Assembly: GCA_037074705.1 (NCBI GenBank)
Contig: CM073596.1
Location: 19,860,501-19,924,500, forward strand
Length of the DNA stretch: 64,000 nt
Origin: Zhengitettix transpicula
Taxonomy: Eukaryota; Arthropoda; Insecta; Orthoptera; Tetrigidae
Direction: 5' to 3'
Part shown: positions 60,390 to 64,000 of the stretch, one piece after another
How positions within the stretch are numbered: position 1 is the first letter of the stretch
Layout of the letters: each line of letters opens with the position of its first letter
Translations under genes and position numbers: made by a program
The notes under the pieces: model-generated
What the model was told of the DNA's origin: nothing
Seen by the model: the letters and a program-made list of their open reading frames with translations, nothing else
Databases searched by the model: none

Positions 60390-61270
60390 TCCCCCTCTAT
60401 TTCCGCGTTCTATAGCATGGCCACAAACAACTGTATCAATTGTGCTATTTAAGACTTAATGCTGCTCTAATTTAAATATATTTCAGACAATTAAAAATGG
60501 TTAATTTTCTATTTCATGAGTATTACATAATGTCTCTTAAAAATAAAATGTCTATCTAAATTTAACTTCTTAACAGTTTAACCTTTTGAAACTCGTTGCT
60601 CTTTCACTGGAGTTTTCCTATTTTGCGAGTACGAAATAGACTGCTAGTGTTTTATTTCGGTATGAAATACTCGGAAGCTTGGCGAGGATCTAAGCATTAG
60701 AAGATTATAATCTTGTATGCATGAACTTCAGAGTTCTCTCCACCTTTTCCTCGTTTCAGCGAAAAACCACTTTGAAGCACCCTGGCTTTTAAATTCAATT
60801 CACCCTTCCTGTTTACGATAGGAGAGTGTTCTGCGAACTTGAAATGGCTTATTGCACGGAACAGCCGAGTGATTCAATTCCGAAAAAGAGGTAATATTTA
60901 AATGCACGTCATCATAATAACCAACCGTGAGGAACGAAATGAAATAAAATAAAACAAACAACAATTCCTCTTAATATTTTATTCTTAGTCACAGCTAATC
61001 AACGAACTACAGGAAATGTACATGTGTGTCAGGGCTATCTACAAAGAAGCAGCGTATGATAATTTTGTCATTCGATAAAATAATTTATAAACCTCTTCTT
61101 GGAAAATAATCAGCTTTTATTTATTAATAGTATTATGTTTTGTCAATCAAGTCAGATGAAATGTACTGTTAAAGTTCTAATTAATTAATTACCTTGCTAA
61201 TTAATAAAGCTTTTCATACTGATTGGCCATAATATTTATTTTAAAAATTAGAAATAATTATAATGAACGA

Positions 61271-61670
61271 ATGCATTAAATATTACATTTAATAATATAA
61301 CACTTTCAATGATCTATTTAGAGAATAATAAAATACATAATGTTTCATCTCTAATATTTTGGTACCTCATCAGGAGTAATAAAAATCAACAATCTTAAAA
61401 TAATGAAAAGTTGTATATTGAAAATATGAAAACCTGAAAACAAAATACGTACTATATTAAATTTAATTAAATAAATTAGCACAAATATGATTCTAAATTA
61501 AATTCATGCATCAAAGTGTATTTAAATCAATGTATTATCTGAAATATTTTTAAATGTAACAATTTTTGTGACGCCTGAAGAAGTCCAGAAAGGGGTGAAA
61601 CGTATCGTATTATATTATTAAATACACACTTCATTGTAAATTTTATATTATTAAATGCAATATTAAATAT
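61271..61670. mobile_element. Inverted-pair element with outward hairpin motifs, copy E
   Basis: Outer arms share TATATTATTAAATG(T/C)AATATT in opposite orientation. The left motif (minus, 61373-61342) is CTGATGAGGTACC...GATGAAACATT. The right motif (plus, 61575-61602) is CTGAAGA AGTCC AGAAA GGGGT GAAACG. The interior of about 200 bp is AT-rich. Confidence 0.65.
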
Positions 61671-62130
61671 TTTTGACCATAAATAATCTTATTAATTTAT
61701 TAATATGTCAGATACATTTCAAATATTTTATTTATTGTTTCATTGATTTCTCTGATATGGAAATTCACGTTTATACACAAAATTTTAAAGAAGTATTGAA
61801 AAGTAATTGGAAAATAACAAATATGAAAGTTATACGTATAAATGGTTACAGATGATACATGAAATAGATCGAATGCATAAATATGATGAGAAAAAACAAG
61901 ACATGTATTATGAACTACAACATCCCTGAATGCATAAATATACTATGAAAACGGGGAAAAAACAGAATATGCAATAAAAGGCACATTAACACAGGACTTT
62001 TTTTGTAGACGAAATTATTGTAAGAAAATATCGAAGTCATGTATGTAACTGTTAGTTATTTCTTCATATACGAAAGGTGTTCAAATGCCAACTAGATCAA
62101 CGTCGTACATAAAGAAAATTTTTACGCCTG

Positions 62131-62370
62131 ATTGAAAATTATTATAAAGAAAGATATCCAAATACAGACAAATTAAGTGAGAATATAAATACCACACAAC
62201 GTTTCTGGGATACTTGTCCCTATTTGTGGCTTTTGTCATTGTCAACCCACGAATACAGTTGTGTCGCTCTAGGCTCTCCTTAGCACCTGAATAAAGGGAC
62301 ATGAATCCCAGAAACGTATTTATATTATTACTTCTTTTGTCTGTATTTCGCTATCTTTCTTATTATCAAT
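62131..62370. mobile_element. Inverted-pair element with outward hairpin motifs, copy F
   Basis: The clearest short member: arms of about 90 bp with AAGAAAGATA and AAATACAGACAAA at the outside, and GTTTCTGGGAT...GTCCCT inside. The left motif (minus) has AGGGACAAGTATCCCAGAAACG. The right motif (plus, 62287-62316) has CTGAATAAAGGGACATGAAT then CCCAGAAACG. The spacer is about 60 bp. Confidence 0.75.
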
Positions 62371-64000
62371 TACGTATATTAGGAGAAAATGTGTTTTTCT
62401 CTTAGAAAAATACTTGCGAAAGGTGTGGTATACATAAACAACGTCGTTTTAGGCAAGTTGAGAAACCGCCGGTTAGTAAAACAACTCGCAATAAAATAAC
62501 TGATTTTACTGGCTGATAAAAATTCGAAAAAAACAGAGAATGAAAATATTCAAGAACGCAACGACTGGTGTATTAATTATCATAGAATTATACGAAGCTG
62601 CATGAAGTTACTGTTGACTATACTGAATTGTATCGCCTATGTTTTTCTCGAGATTCAACACTCGAATTCCTTCCGATCCTCCGGACAGAACTAAGTGAAG
62701 TTTATCCAGGCTTCCTGATATGAACGTATATTGAGTGTGCATCGTCCTCTGAGCGGAGCCAGACACAATAAGCCTCCTTACTGGAATCTACGACCGAGGC
62801 TTGAGAAGAAGACGAAGCAGAAAAGACTGTTCGGCCTTTATCAGTCCTCAGTAATCTCTCTGGAGGACACACCCCCGCTTAGTCGCCTCCTGTCAGCCAC
62901 ACAAGACTCTCGGGAACTCTTAGAAACCAAGGAAAGGATCAATCGCATCAATCTAAAATCAAACCCTGGGCGAGAGTACTAATATTACTTCAATCATAAC
63001 ACAGGGAAGTATTTACAGAATTATTAAGTAAGTTAAAGAAGATTTATTCCGTAGCATTTTGATTAGTGTTACAGAAAGTGTCTGCTTCGGCAATTTTTGT
63101 ATTTGGCACTCTTCCATCGCCCAAACGTTTTTTTTGTTTTTCCCTCTGCTATCGAATGCATTCAATTATAGACTGACGCATCTCGCTTGTCGGGATGCGA
63201 AGACGCAGCTATGAGTTAGAAGCCGCAATACAGTCCGTCGACCAACAGTGCATTCAGAGACTAAAGCAATACCGAGGAAAATTACCCCACAGTATATGAA
63301 GTCATTTCACTGAGGACTATACGTATTAATAATTTTTTTTGAAGCAGTTCGTCTACATCACGACCACGTATACAGAAGAAGCAATCAAATATTTTTTATT
63401 TCATTTTAAATGTCGTTGGGTATCTTTTCGTAGTAAATCTGGAGACCTCACGAAATTTTTCACTTTCAATTTAAATAGTTTTCCAAAAGAAAAACAATTT
63501 TATATTCGAAGAAATATTATAAAAATATTTATTTTGATTTATTAGAATTCACTTAACAATTATTTCAATTCAGCAGACAAACACTAAAAATGATAAGAAC
63601 ACACATTTATTTGTGACAGTTTAAACATTTAAATTTCCCAGATATATTGATGAAAAGTACTAGGGTTATACGTCGACCATTTCTAGCGTTTTTCTTGCGA
63701 CTGATTATAACGTACATATGAACTCTATTTCGTAAAGAGCCGCAAGCGACATATATTTATGAACCAATTGATTATAATGCAACCTTTCCCTACTGCGATG
63801 ATTTTCTTTAAAGACGACAAAAGCTGTGTAAACGAGTGTTGGAAGAGTAGCTGTGGGTGTCGTAATTACGCAAGGACCACACTCACCGCTGCTCATCCTG
63901 GAGGCAATCAATAATCGACGACTTGGCAAGCGGGTAACGATGCAAGGGAATATTCATTACAGAGAGAGCCGCGGACCTTGCGCATTTGCAAATCGCATGA

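Larger units (their letters stand above)
59921..64000 (-). other. Partial first Elk intron (5' edge of window)
   Basis: Contains two inverted-pair elements (61271-61670, 62131-62370), a C11 run (60379-60389) and CpG-rich unique islands around 60150-60420 and 62640-63330. I searched the minus strand for the expected N-terminal PAS-cap coding (APQNTFLDTI-like) and did not find it. A weak candidate alternative first exon at 63887-63896 is discussed under findings. Confidence 0.6.

Noticed and set aside
63705..63929. Frame reading (M)PSRRLLIASRMSSG, superficially like the MPARRGLLAPQ start of eag-family channels
   Set aside because: The apparent initial Met is a TTG codon, and the conserved QNTFLDTI that should follow is absent.

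Overview
The window is animal DNA, most likely from an insect. It holds one recognisable protein-coding gene on the minus strand, covering nearly the whole window. Thirteen exons, with consensus GT/AG borders and matching intron phases, join into one open frame of 990 codons plus a stop. The product is an Elk-type (KCNH, ether-a-go-go-like) voltage-gated potassium channel: N-terminal PAS domain, S1-S6 with an SVGFGN selectivity filter, C-linker, cyclic-nucleotide-binding homology domain, and a coiled-coil tail. It resembles Drosophila Elk throughout, as judged from memory of that family. The exon with the start codon and PAS cap was not found and should lie beyond base 64000, so the gene is partial at its 5' end.

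Layout, high to low coordinate (5' to 3' of the gene): 59921-64000 is part of the first intron. The PAN/PAS exon is at 59687-59920. A 23.7-kb intron follows, then the second PAS exon (35840-35977), a linker exon (30535-30665) and S1-S2 (19052-19280). S2-S3 (13977-14140), S4-S5 (12833-13040), pore-S6 (12246-12425), C-linker (11357-11556), the two cNBHD exons (7616-7865, 7233-7495) and three tail exons (6676-6836, 5471-5687, 4285-4884) are packed closely. Bases 1-4284 are 3' UTR and/or intergenic AT-rich DNA.

The introns carry degenerate mobile DNA. There are two Helitron-like elements, four poly(A)-ended 5'-truncated LINE-like copies, scattered reverse-transcriptase remnants and a tRNA-derived SINE. 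There is also a ten-unit minisatellite. The most unusual feature is a set of inverted-pair elements. Their arms carry a hairpin of the form CTGANGA-stem-GAAAC that resembles a hammerhead ribozyme core, always pointing outward.

A second large-scale feature is compositional. CpG is rare from base 1 to about 15.3 kb, where exons are dense, and several times more common beyond it. This is consistent with methylation-driven CpG loss over the 3' half of the gene. No bacterial-type operons, CRISPR arrays, rRNA genes or viral genes were seen. Long AT-rich introns rich in non-LTR remnants fit a large hemimetabolous insect genome (cockroach or termite-like), but the species cannot be fixed from the sequence.
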